From NCBI RefSeq assembly GCF_001612725.1, contig NZ_BDAZ01000031.1, positions 1-64,000 on the forward strand: a DNA stretch of 64,000 nucleotides, given 5' to 3'. The position numbers and the translations under genes are program-made. The DNA is from Nocardia anaemiae NBRC 100462 (GTDB lineage: Bacteria; Actinomycetota; Actinomycetes; Mycobacteriales; Mycobacteriaceae). Under the pieces are notes generated by a model, which was given only the letters and a program-made list of their open reading frames with translations, had not been told where the DNA came from and ran no database searches. Positions 34,122 through 45,700 of this stretch are shown here, piece after piece. Positions within the stretch are counted from its first letter, which is position 1, and every line of letters starts with the position of its first letter.

Positions 34122-34182
34122 GATTCTTCGCCAGGCAATCGCCTTCTCGGTTTCGCTGGTGAGGGTTGAAGGGTGACCGGGT

Positions 34183-35838
34183 ATGGGCCAGTCGTTGCAT
34201 ATCGATCCGGACCGTATTCATGCGCTCGTCACCGAACTCGCCGCGGTCGCCGAATCCGCGCACCAAGATCTGGCCGAACTGACGAACGCCCTGGCTCACG
34301 AGGGCAAACCATGGGGTGACGACGAGCCGGGGCGAACGGTCGGCGAAACCTATGAGCCACAGGCGAAGAAAGGGCTCGAGGGCTACAAGAACCTGGTCGA
34401 CAATCTGCGCGGATTGAGCAAGGGTGTCAGCGAGGTCGCCGATGCACTACATGACCAGGACCGCAACAGCGGTCAGCAGATCCGCAGCACCGGCTCGAAC
34501 CCGCCGGTATCCGTCACACCGGATCCGGTGTGGTCCGGTACCGGTACACCCCTGGCCCCCTCGCCCGCAACCGATTCCGCGACGAACGCGAACGCGACGC
34601 CGACATATCCGAGCACTTCCACTCCCACCTCGTCCACCCAACCGACCGCTACCCCGACCGCCTACCCGCAACCGGAGACCCCCGGCTACAGTCCGGTCGC
34701 CACACCCACGCCGGTCGCTCCGCAGTCCGTGTATCCGGATTCGAGCACACCGCCGCCCGGACCGGACGCATCCCAGCCCGCGGCGCAAAGCTCGACCGGC
34801 GACGGTGACAATTCCGCGACGCCGTCGGTCGCGGACGATTCGATGCCAGCCGCGCCGGGTGCGACATCGCCCGCCGCCGCAGCGCCACCTCGGACCGGTG
34901 ATCCCGCGGTCGTCGAGAAGCCGACAGGCACCCCGTGGTCGCGGACTCCGGGCGCGACGTTCCCGCCGATACAGTCGGGCACCCCCTGGTCGGGAGTCCG
35001 TACCGGCGCTCGCCCACCGGCACAGGTCTTCGCACCGCCCCCGGCCGGGGTTGGCGCGGCGCAGCCCGGCGATCAGAAACGAAAGGACAAGTCGCGCAAG
35101 AAAAAACGTGAATCGCCCGAGGCGGCCCAGGCCCGAGTGCCGACCGATGCGGCAGCACTGGCCGCGGTGCGGGAGCTCGCCGATCGGCACGGACTGCAGA
35201 TCGTCGGCTTCGACACCTCGGGTATCGGCCAGGAGACGGTCGCGCAATTGGCCGCGGCTATCGACGATATTCTCGGCAAATATCCGTTCGTCGAACTCGG
35301 CGGCCTCGAGATCACCGACCTCGGCGACGGCCGGATATCCCGGGTGACCCGCGATCGAAGCGAGGACGAGTCGCAGGCGAGTACCGGCTCTTGGATCCTG
35401 CTCGACCGCGCCCTCGTCGCGAATCCGGCCCAACTCAGCGAAAGGGTCTCCGCCGCAATACAATCCGGGAATTCTGTAGCCGGATCCGAGGAGCGACCGA
35501 TGTATTCGACGATTGTCGGCGACCTCGGCCGGATCATGGAGAGTCAGGCGGGTCAGCCCATCCAGCGACTCGCGCAGCGAGCGCTGATCACCGAATATCG
35601 GCGCATCGACGGGCCCTGGGGTGCCAGGGACAGCCTGGCCCGCATCGTCGGCGGGTACCGGCGATGGCGAGACCAATTGGGCGCCAACAGCATCCTCGAC
35701 GGCCGGTTCCAGCCGAGCGCGGCATTGGTCGCGGCATTCGTCGAGGTCGAGTTGCGTGGCGATGACGCGTGCGGTCCGGCGCGGGCGCTGTATCGGTTGT
35801 TGGTAGAGGGCGCGAGAGGGCGGTCGACGCCTCGGTGA
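34183..35838 (+). CDS. WXG100-like protein with Pro/Thr-rich linker and degenerate C-terminal domain
   Basis: 551 residues in three parts. Residues 1-100 are a helical WXG100/ESAT-6-like hairpin with the turn KPWGDDEPGRTVGETY, usual for nocardial type VII secretion targets. Residues 105-310 are a Pro/Thr/Ser-rich disordered linker with a Lys cluster (KRKDKSRKKKRESP). Residues 320-551 form a folded domain. In related toxin-locus proteins I recall a zincin-like HExGH helix here; this one reads YSTIVGDLGRIMESQAG, so the metal-binding histidines are absent. Its TGA overlaps the GTG of the giant gene, so the two are coupled. A partner or chaperone role is inferred. Confidence 0.7.
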   Translation: MGQSLHIDPDRIHALVTELAAVAESAHQDLAELTNALAHEGKPWGDDEPGRTVGETYEPQAKKGLEGYKNLVDNLRGLSKGVSEVADALHDQDRNSGQQIRSTGSNPPVSVTPDPVWSGTGTPLAPSPATDSATNANATPTYPSTSTPTSSTQPTATPTAYPQPETPGYSPVATPTPVAPQSVYPDSSTPPPGPDASQPAAQSSTGDGDNSATPSVADDSMPAAPGATSPAAAAPPRTGDPAVVEKPTGTPWSRTPGATFPPIQSGTPWSGVRTGARPPAQVFAPPPAGVGAAQPGDQKRKDKSRKKKRESPEAAQARVPTDAAALAAVRELADRHGLQIVGFDTSGIGQETVAQLAAAIDDILGKYPFVELGGLEITDLGDGRISRVTRDRSEDESQASTGSWILLDRALVANPAQLSERVSAAIQSGNSVAGSEERPMYSTIVGDLGRIMESQAGQPIQRLAQRALITEYRRIDGPWGARDSLARIVGGYRRWRDQLGANSILDGRFQPSAALVAAFVEVELRGDDACGPARALYRLLVEGARGRSTPR

Positions 35839-36780
35839 GTGTCACTATCCCTCCCGACTGGCCCGACTGGCTGACCCGCTGGGTAATCGGCCACTTCCCG
35901 GTCGGTAAACCCGACGACATGCGCGCCGCGGCCGACGCTTGGGCACGCTCGGCCGAAAGTCTCACCGTCACGCTGCGGCACCTGGAACGACTCGCACAGG
36001 AAGTGGCCGCCGCGATCCAGGGTGAGGCGGGCGATGCGATCCAGCGACAGCTGAAGACCGAGATCGCCAATACGCGCAATCAACGCGAATTCGCCGACGG
36101 TATGGCCACCCTCCTCTACGACTCGGCCAACGCCATCGAACTCGAGCAGTACATCGTCATCGGTATCGCGGCGGTACTGCTCGCCAACCTCCTCATCGAT
36201 ACCGCCGTACCGATGAAAGCCGCCAGCGACCGCATCGCCGCCGATGTCGCCGCCACCGCCGCCCGCCGCGACACCATGGCATTCTTCTTCCAACGCGTCG
36301 GCGCCTTCATGCAGCGCTACCCCACAATGGCGCTCGCCATTCGCGCGGCCATCATGGGCGCGGTCTCCATGGGCGGCGTCGTCGCCGGGGCGCAATACGT
36401 CCAAATCGTCCAGGGCCACGGCAAACCCGGACGCCGCACCAGCATCGATTGGAACCAGGTCGGGGTGGCGGCGACCGCCGGTGGTGCCGGTGGCCTGTTC
36501 GGCGCGCTGGCTACCCGCGCGGTGCTGCCCGGGCTCACCCGCATCGCGGCCAATGCCGCGACACCGATGGGACGCACGACCGGACGCGTGGTGGCCGTCG
36601 TACTCGCCAGCGCTACCGGTGGAGCTGCGGGTGGGGCCGGTGCCGCGTTCGTCGTATCCGAGCTCACCGATACCAAGCTCACCGGCCGATTCATGGTCCA
36701 GATGATGGCGATGGGTGGCGCCAGTGGCGCCATCGCGGGCATCGGCGCGGCGGTGCGCGTCAGCCGAGCCATCAGCACCG
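35835..36780 (+). other. Giant protein: N-terminal CpnT-like WXG100-like domain and hydrophobic segments
   Basis: Residues 1-315. The opening IPPDWPDWLTRWVIGHFPVG, then DDMRAAADAWARSA, follows the pattern of the N-terminal domain of mycobacterial CpnT and related ESX-exported toxins (P-P-x-W...W-x-x-G...W-P-x-G...LA-x-A-W). A hydrophobic helix of about 20 residues starts near residue 106 (IGIAAVLLANLLI), and a Gly/Ala-rich stretch with TXGG repeats (residues 210-310) could insert into a membrane. ESX secretion is inferred from this domain and the WXG100-like neighbour. Confidence 0.65.
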
Positions 36781-39700
36781 CCCGGCCCCCTGAGGCGACG
36801 GCCCCCGAGATCGGCGGTTCTCGCGGCAGTCGCGACGACAGCAATGGCCTCCCGGTCCGATCAACGCCGGACTGGGCCAGGGCGCAGAGTAGCGACGTCA
36901 CACCCCGGTCGCGCGAGGAGACCGTCCCCGAGATCGGCGGTTCCCGGGACAACAGCTCGCGTGACGGACTCCCGGTCCGAGAAACCACCGATGATGGCCA
37001 CAGACCCTGGCAGCCGCCCAAGAAGACCGTTGACGATATCAACGAGCTCGGCACGTTACGCGATGACGAGAGCGGCGGGTCATTAGAAGATGCCTTCCGC
37101 AAACTCGATGAGGGCGGCACTTCGCGGCCTCCGGATACCGACCAACCGTCATCGGGTACGCCACAGGATCCCTCCGCGTCGCCGACCTCCCCCACAAACA
37201 AATCCGAATCCGGCCACGGCCCGAGTCCGTGGGATGACGCGCTGGAAGGACTCATCGCGGGAGAGTTCGATACCGCGCCTGCCGATATCGTGGCCGCACC
37301 GGGGAACTCGTCGTCGACCGGCCTGCCCGGAACCGCCCAATTCCACAGCAGCCGACCCGAGACTCCGCAGATGAGCCTCGCCGGAACCATCGTCGCCGCC
37401 GAGGGCCAGCCCAGCGCCACACCGGGATCGGTGATGACGATGAGTGCCAACGCCCCCCATGTCGAGAACAACACCCACATGGGCACCGCCAAAGATCTCG
37501 GCGGCAACGGAGGCGGCAACGGACCCGGCGTCACCGCGGGACCGCCTGTCTCACACGGGGGTCCACCAACCGGAGGCAGCCCGGGCTCGCGTCCGCCCGC
37601 GTCCGGGGAAGGGCCCGGCCAACTACCGCCCGACCCCGACGAGGCCATCCTCCTCGACCTCGATTTCTTCGACTACGAGCCGGTTCCCAACGAGCCGGTC
37701 ACACCTACCGGTACCTCGCCGACGGCGACGCCGCACGCCGCAGCCACCACACCGGTCGAACCGGTGCCGGGCAGCGGGTCCACGACGCCGACAGAGGCGA
37801 AGAGCCCCACGGTACAGACCGGTCCCGGTGGTGCACCGGCAACGCCCGCTGCCACACCCGTGGCCAATACGCCCCCGGCCACGCCACCCCAGCAACCCCA
37901 CGCGGCACCGCATGGCAACCCGCCCCAACAACCGCCCGTCAACCCGCAGGCAGCACAGGCCAATGCACCGCAGGCCACACCACAAGCGGCGCAAGCCAAT
38001 CCGGCGCACCCGCAAGGCACACCAGCCAACACACCCCAAGCCACACCAGCGGCGCAAGCCAATCCAGCACACCCGCAAGGCACACCAGCCAACTCCCCAC
38101 AGCTTCCGCATGCCGCGTCTCCGGGTGCTGCCGCGAACAACCTCGCAGCCCAGGCCATCCCACCGGCAGCATTGGCTGGAGCCGCGGCACTGGGCGGAAA
38201 TGTGTCATCGAATCCTGATGCCGCCCCGGGACTCTCGGCACCGCCGCCCGCGATGTCCGGCGGGCAGCCCACCGGAAACGACGAAAACCCCGGCGACCCA
38301 GAAGAATTCCCCGACCGCATCGGCACTGTCGTCACACCGCCGATGCCCAGCTACGTCCCGGCCCAACCACAGATCGACGAGTACCCCAACAACGCCCCCG
38401 ACGAGTACACCCAACCAGGCGGCACCACCTACAAGATCCCCGGCCAACCCGACGCGCCGAATGGCCCACCCCCCAACGCGATCCCGATCGTCCCGCACCC
38501 GTCGACTCCGGCTCTGCCCGAGACCGGACCTGCCATACCGTTGACGGACCGCCCACAGCTCCCGATTCCGGACCACGCCGTGCCGGGCGCGCCCGCCGAA
38601 GGCGACGGGCAGAAACCCCGCGTCCACGACTCCGAACCACCGCTGCCCCGGCACGCCAACACCCCCGCACCGCATCTACCCGCCACACCAGCCGACCGCC
38701 CCACCGAACTCAACCCACCATCCCACTACGCCACCACCCCCGACCCCGCAACCCCCGGCGCCCCAACCCAACCCACCGCACCCCAACTCGACCGCCACAG
38801 CACCAACTACAACCCACCCCTCACCACCGAACCCACCCGCGGCGGCGTACCCCCAACCACACCCGCCGCACCCCTGCCGCAACCCGTGGCTCCGGCACGC
38901 CCGGTCCCGATGATGGCCCAAGCCTCGGCCGTCAAGAAGAAGCCCAAACCCAAGACACCGCCACCTGAACCAGTCAAGTCGACGCTCAAACCCCCGCCGA
39001 TACCGATACCGGTTCCGATCCCACAGCCCGCGGCCCGTCGGCGCACCCAACCCGCCACACCACCGGTCCGCACGAACGCGACCAGACAGTCGGCACGCAC
39101 AACGGGACGCGATCTCGCCATAACCCTCGCCAATCCCACCGGTGCGATGACCGCGCCCGTGCTCACCCACACCGAACCACGCGGCCGCAACCTCGCCGAG
39201 CAGGTACTCGGCGGCGGCCTCGCCACGGCGACCCGCCCCACCCGAGGCACGGACACGTTGGTCCGCCCCGTGGAGGAAGCCGAGATCGGCCGAATACTCG
39301 ATCGTCCCGATGACAGTTGGCTCGAGAGTCTGTTGCTCCCCACGGAGCCCGAATCGGCCGACAAACACACCACCGTCGACGGGCACACCGCTCGGCCGCA
39401 TGAGCAGACGATTGCCGAGATCGAGGAGGTCGGCCGCGCCCTCTTCCACGAACTCGGCCTACCCGACGACGAGGGGTCCCCCTCGGGCGATACCCAACCA
39501 CCGACCACCGCGGGAAACGCACCCGACAACGGCTGGAGCTCGTGGGACGCAGCCCTGCAAGAACTCACCCGAGGCACCTACAAACCCGCGCCGAACAACC
39601 CCATCACCCCACTGGCGAACCCAGCACCGACCGGCCGCCCCGGCACCGGCCAATTCCACAGCAGTCGACCCGAGACTGCGCAGCCAGGCCTCGTCGGAAC

Positions 39701-42700
39701 CATCCCCGCCGCCGAAGGCGAATCCGAGACCGCACTCGGATCTGTGTCCACAGCGAGCACGCCGACCCATGCCGATGCCGTCACGACTACCGATCTCCTT
39801 GGCACCAGCAATCAGCCCGAACTGACCGGCGAACCACTCATCCCCCACGCGTCCGCCGAGCAAGGGACGAGCGAACTACCAACCACCACATACGAAGCCA
39901 GCCTCGTCGACCGCGGCTTCTCCGTCGACGAGCCAGTTGCCGACCAGCCCGCACCGACGTCGGCCGCCATCCCACCGGGCACGCAGGCCAACCGCGCCAA
40001 GCCACAAGCGGCACAAGCCAACTCGGTACAGCCGCCCGAAGCCCTCAGCACGGAATCGAACAACTCCGCGGCCTCGGTGCTTCCACCGGTAGCCCTGTCC
40101 GGTGGAATGCCGCCGAGCGGGCATGGACCATCGAATACCAACGCCACATCGGGACCCTCGACACCGCCACCCGCGATGTCGGGCGGACAGTCCACCGACA
40201 AAGACGAAAACCCCGGCGACCCAGAAGAATTCCCCGACCGCATCGGTACTGTCGTCACACCCCCGATGCCCAGCTACGTCCCCGCCCAACCACAGATCGA
40301 CGAATACCCCAACAACGCCCCCGACGAATACACCCAACCCCAGGGCACCACCTACAAAATCCCCGGCCAACCCGACACACCAAACGGCCCACCCCCCAAC
40401 GCAATCCCGATCGTCCCACGCCCGACCACACCGGTCGTGCCGGAAAGTCGACCCGCTGTCCCCCTCACCGATCGCCCACAGGTCCCGATTCCAGACCACG
40501 CCGTCCCCGGCGCACCCGTCGAAGGCGACGAGCAGAAGCCGCGCGTCCACGACTCCGAACCACCCCTACCCCGCCACGCCAATACCCCCGCACCACACCT
40601 ACCCGCCACACCAGCCGACCGCCCCACAGAACTCAACCCACCATCCCACTACGTCACCACCCCCGACCCCCGAACCCCCGGCGCCCCAACTGAACCCACC
40701 GCCCCCCAACTCGACCGCCACAGCACCAACTACAACCCACCCCTCACCACCGAACCCACCCGCGGCGGCCTCCCCCCAACCACACCCGCCGGACCCCTGC
40801 CAAAGCCAGTCGTCCCCGCACGCCCGATCCCGATGGCTCAGGCGTCAGCCAGCGACCCCAAAAAGCGCAAACCCAAACCGAAGACCCCACCCCCCGAAAC
40901 ACCACAGACGCCCCCGGAACCACCTGCGCCGGTACCCACCTCGCCGCCACGCCCACAACCACGTAAGCGCAGCAGCCCGTCTAATCCACCGGTCCGCGAA
41001 CAGTTCATCGTTCGCCGAGACGGCGAAGATACCGGCGTAGTAGGTGCAGAAGGAGAGCGAGTTGTTCCCGCCGGACGTGCCCGCGCATGGGTGCGATCGC
41101 TCCCGCAGAAGTTCCCTTGGCTCACCGAGGATCTGGTCCATACCGCAGAGCTGCTGGTGTCGGAGACGGTGGCGAATTCACTGCGGTGGACTGCGCACGA
41201 GGTCGCGGTCATCCTCACCGTGACGGATACCGACGACGTCCGCAAGGTCCGTTTCACGGTCACCGACAAGAGCACAGTCGTTCCAGAAGACACCGACATG
41301 CCCGACTGGGATGCCGAACGCGGCCGCGGCGGCCCTTTGGTAGACATGCTCTCGGCCGACCACGGAACCACCGTGCAGGACAACGGCAAAGCCACCTGGT
41401 TCGAACTGCATTTGCCACCGGGTGACGCATCAGCCCGCACTGATACGACAATCCCGGGCGACGATCAGCCAGGGTCAGATGCGACGCCCCCGTCGCGTCC
41501 GGGCTCGCCGACGGATCGAACGGACAACGGATCCGATTCCGCAACAAACGCAGAGCCGCAAGCGCGAGCAGAATCTCAGCGACGAAGTGGCGAACCTGAG
41601 CAGGCACCGCCAGCCGAGTCCGATCCCGGCACACCGCCACCGCACCAAGCGGCCGATTCGGACAGCCATGCCGGGAAACCGAATGCCGATTCAGCCTCGC
41701 AACCGTCGCCACAAGAACTGCGCGAACAGCACGGGACGGACATATTCCGCAAAATACTCGCCCTGCTCGGTGTTCCGGCGCCACCGGAGGGTCGGGATGC
41801 CGCAACCGTGGTGCAGTTGGCTCGCGAAATCAACGGCATAGTGTTCCGTTTTGCGGAGACGCACATGCGGCTGGTTCCCGAGGACACGGATGTCAGCGAG
41901 TGGTTGCGTGGCCTCGCAGCGGATGTCGTAGGCCGGTGGCGTCAGCTGAATCCCACTCAGCGAAAGCTTGTCACCGAGGCCATGAACGCAAGGCTGCGTG
42001 GCTCGAACATCAGCGTGCTACAGCGCGGTGCGCTCCGCAGGTTGGTCCTGCAGGCACCTGAGGAATTTGACGAAGCACTCGACGACGGCAGTCAGCGGCA
42101 CGACGACAAGCCACCCGCCGATACCACTCCCGCCGCGCCCGACCCAGAGGCGGCAGAAGCAGCGGCCCGACTTGAGGCAGAACGCACCGCCGCCATCGCC
42201 GAGGTAGCCCTCGAGGTCGGCGTCGGTGTCGAGATCGTCGAGATGGTGCTACAGGGGCGGTCTGCGGTCTCCGAGGAGGCAGCCACGCAAGTGCGGGAGG
42301 CAGCCGATCGGCTCGGGTACTGGAACCAGGTCACCAAGCCGGACGTCGCCCGTGCGGCGGAAGTCAGCCTTACAACGGTCGACAAGGTCCTGGGTAACGC
42401 ACGCGGCGGGATCGACGAACGCACCAGACAGTTGGTGCTCACCGTCGCGGCGCAGATCGGCTACACCGGCAGAATCACCCGTGCGGCGGTTGCCCGAGAA
42501 GCCGGTGTCGGAGTGGGGACGGTCGAGAAGGTCTTGCGGGAAGGTCCCGTGCTCACATCGGGCATAGCGACCGCCGTCCGGGAGGCAGCCAGCCGTCGAG
42601 GACTGCTGAATCCGCCTTCGGATCATGGCCTGCCGAGCCCCGGCCAGGTCGCGACCGGTGCCACCGCAGCCGAGGTGGCGGACCGCGTCGGGGTATCTCG

Positions 42701-45700
42701 ACAGCGGGTCTACGGGGTTATGCGCGGCGAGAACACCCGCGATCCGGAGACAGCCGCCCGCGTACTCGAAGCCGCCGACGCGGCCGGATTCCGAGTTCAG
42801 TCCCCAGGCGCCCCCCAGCTGCGCGTAATCACGCGTTCGGCGCTGCAGCGCGCCGTCGAGGACTTGCCGGAGGATGTGGCCGAGTATGCCACGCTTCGCT
42901 ACCTGGAGGGTCGCGCGGCGGAGAACATCGGCACCGCTCTAGGTGCCGACGCCGATATCGACGAGCTGCACAGGTCAGCGCTGTCTTATCTCAGCGCCTT
43001 TTTCGCCGCTGAGCTCAGTGACGACACCGTGGTGTACGGCAGCGTCCGACAGGCAACTGCCGCTGACGTGGCGTGGCTCGCCGGAACGACCACTGATACG
43101 GCGGGCCACGCGCTCGCGGGTGACGATGTCACTGACGAGACCGCGAACCGGGTAACGACGGCTGCTAATCGCCTGGGCTTCCGACGCGGCGCTTCGCCTT
43201 TGGACTCCGATCCGAACGCGGCCACCGGACTTGTCTTCGAACTGAAGCCAGAGCCGGGTATCGGTCTGCCCGGGGCGGAGGTAATGCAGAATCTGGCCGC
43301 CCGACCAAAATTCGTGGATAGACCGAGCCAGCCAACCTTGGCCGACGTTGCCCAAGCTGCCGATGTCGAGATCGCAACCGCGCATTGGGTGCTACTCGGC
43401 GGATCCGGTCCCGAGCCGGATACTGTGAGGCAAGTTCTCGAAGCTGCCGAGAGCCTCGAGTACCCGCACCAACCGTCGACGACCGGCGGCGCACGCGGAC
43501 ATCAGTCGTTAACGGTTCCGGACGTGGCACAGCGCGCTGGTACGACCGAAGCGCAGGTCCAGGCAGTGCTCGGCGGCGAAATTATCGATCCGGCCATCGC
43601 GTGCCGCGTCTGGGGGGCGATCCGTGCGCTGCTTCCGTACGTACAGTCCGACGCCGACCCACACGCAGGCGCGGTGGCTGTGCCGAGGGAGGCGCTAGAG
43701 CACGCTATCGGCCAGCTCCCGGAAAGGCTGGCGACATATGCGACATTGAGGTATCTGGCCGGATACACACCCGCACAGGCTACTTCTGCGGTTGGCCTCC
43801 CGCCGCAAGCTTCTCAGCGAATCGGCCAAGCGGTCCTTCGCCAACTGCCCGAGCTCCTATCTGTCGCACTGGAGACCGAACTGCCACGCCAGAGCACTCT
43901 ACGGCGAGTTCGAATCGAGGACGTTGCACAGGCAGCCGGGGTCAGTCGCACTGCGGTCTTCCGTGTGCTCGGTGGCAAGCAGGTAATAGATCCGGATATC
44001 GGCCGTCGTGTCTGGAATGCCGTGGCGCATTTGGGATACCGACGGCTGCGGTACACGAGCGACCCGATACCGGACGATCCCGACGTCCTCACCGGACTGG
44101 CGTTCATGTCCGGCTCAGCAGCAGGCGCGACCTTCAGCCTGCCCGAGCCCTCCGATTCTGGGCGTCCGGGGAATGGGACTAGGACTACGGGCCAGGCCCC
44201 CGGTCCCACACGTCAGCGACCATCCGGCCCGGGCGCTCGACACCACCACGCAGGCCCGCCGCATCACACCATCGGGATCGGTCCCGCCGATTTCGATTCG
44301 AGGCGGCACCACCACCCCCCGACAAATGGCCCAACCGGTCCCAACGGACGCCTCGGGCGCCAATCGGGCGCAAGGAATCCCGAACTCGACGGCACCGCAG
44401 CACACCCGAACCAAGATCCTGGCGGCGTTGGTGAAACAGATTCGGCCGCAGGCACTTCCGCGGCGGCCCAGTCACGGCGGGATACCGCAGACCTTCCCGC
44501 GCGGCCGCCATCAGAGTCACTCCGACTGGACGAAGAACGGCGCACACACATCCTGGACGGCGATGCGACCGGCGGAGGCCACCGGCACGGTACGGGCAAA
44601 CCAGGTAAGACCGAATTCCCGCCCGACTGGGACGATGAGAAAATCATCGAAGTCACCTGGGCCGTCGTCGAAGCCTGGAGTGACCCGGAGTTGCGCGAGT
44701 CACTGGACGGTAGAACCGGAGACACGCACTTCTGGCAGCTCGAGCAAGTTCATGAGGGCGTTCATGTAGTCGTTCGGGTGGCGTTGGACGGGCGGATCCT
44801 CACGGCCTGGCCCGCGAGCGGCCCTGGCGTCGTCCGGAACCCGGCGCCGCCACCTCCACAACCCCAGCCGCCGACCCGGATTTCGATAAACCGCCGGACC
44901 GTGCGCAAAGTCCTGGTCAGTCGTGGACCGAACAGTAAGGCACCAGGATTCGCCAAGTTCCCGGCCGATTGGGTCGAAGACGAAGACGGCTTTATGGCCA
45001 TTGTTGCGACGGCGGCAGAACGCGCCGTCCAGAACGACGCCTTCGCCGATCACCCCGATCGGCCGAATCGGCAATGGTTGGTGCACTGCGAGTACGACGG
45101 CGTCACCTTCGTTCTCGATGTCGATGCCGCAGGTCGAGTGACATACATGTGGCCGGAAGGCGGTCCCGGCGTCACCTACAACCCACCGGCCACGCAACCC
45201 GGCGGTCACGCCGACCAGCCCGCACCCTCCACCGTTGCGCAAGCATCAAGCGCTACCGACCACGATCAAACTGCGCACGGTGAAACAAATTCGGCCGCAA
45301 GCAATTCCGCGGCCGCCGGGCCCCCGGGCGCGGGGGTCGTGGATGGTCCGTCCGTCGCGGACCTGGTGGCGGCGGTCGATCCGCGATCGCTGGCGGCGGT
45401 GTTGGCGGGGGTCAACGCGGCGGTCTGGATCCCGACGGAGTCGAACGCGGAGGCCGAGGCGGCGCGCCAGCAGCATCTGTACGGCATACTCTCGCGGCTG
45501 AACGAGTTGCGCGACGTGATGAACCATCCGGCGGAGGTCAACCCACGGCGACTTCAGTTGTTGGTGCACCACTTCCACGCGGTGGCGGCGTGGATGGCGG
45601 CACATCACCCGTCGAATCCGCTGCGCGATCAGATCGCTGGCCAAGTCTTCGAGCACGCATCTGCCGTGGTGGCGCGGGCGGTCCAGCGCGGTGTCGTCGA

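Larger units (their letters stand above)
42189..44046 (+). other. Giant protein: array of eight LacI-type helix-turn-helix units
   Basis: Residues about 2119-2738. Eight units follow the LacI DNA-binding pattern (D-V-A-x-x-A-G-V-S-x-x-T-V-x-x-V-L...R-V-x-x-A-A-x-x-L-G-Y). Approximate positions: 42189-42324, 42330-42468, 42471-42612, 42663-42798, 43053-43190, 43332-43470, 43509-43644 and 43908-44046. The second (KPDVARAAEVSLTTVDKVLG) and eighth (IEDVAQAAGVSRTAVFRVLG) are closest to the family; others have lost key residues. No periplasmic-binding-like ligand domain accompanies them. LacI proteins normally have one such unit per chain. Confidence 0.75.

Noticed and set aside
37987..38100. Short direct repeats in the Pro-rich linker as a CRISPR or VNTR array
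   Set aside because: The repeats are coding, in frame, Pro/Ala/Gln-rich and without regular spacers.
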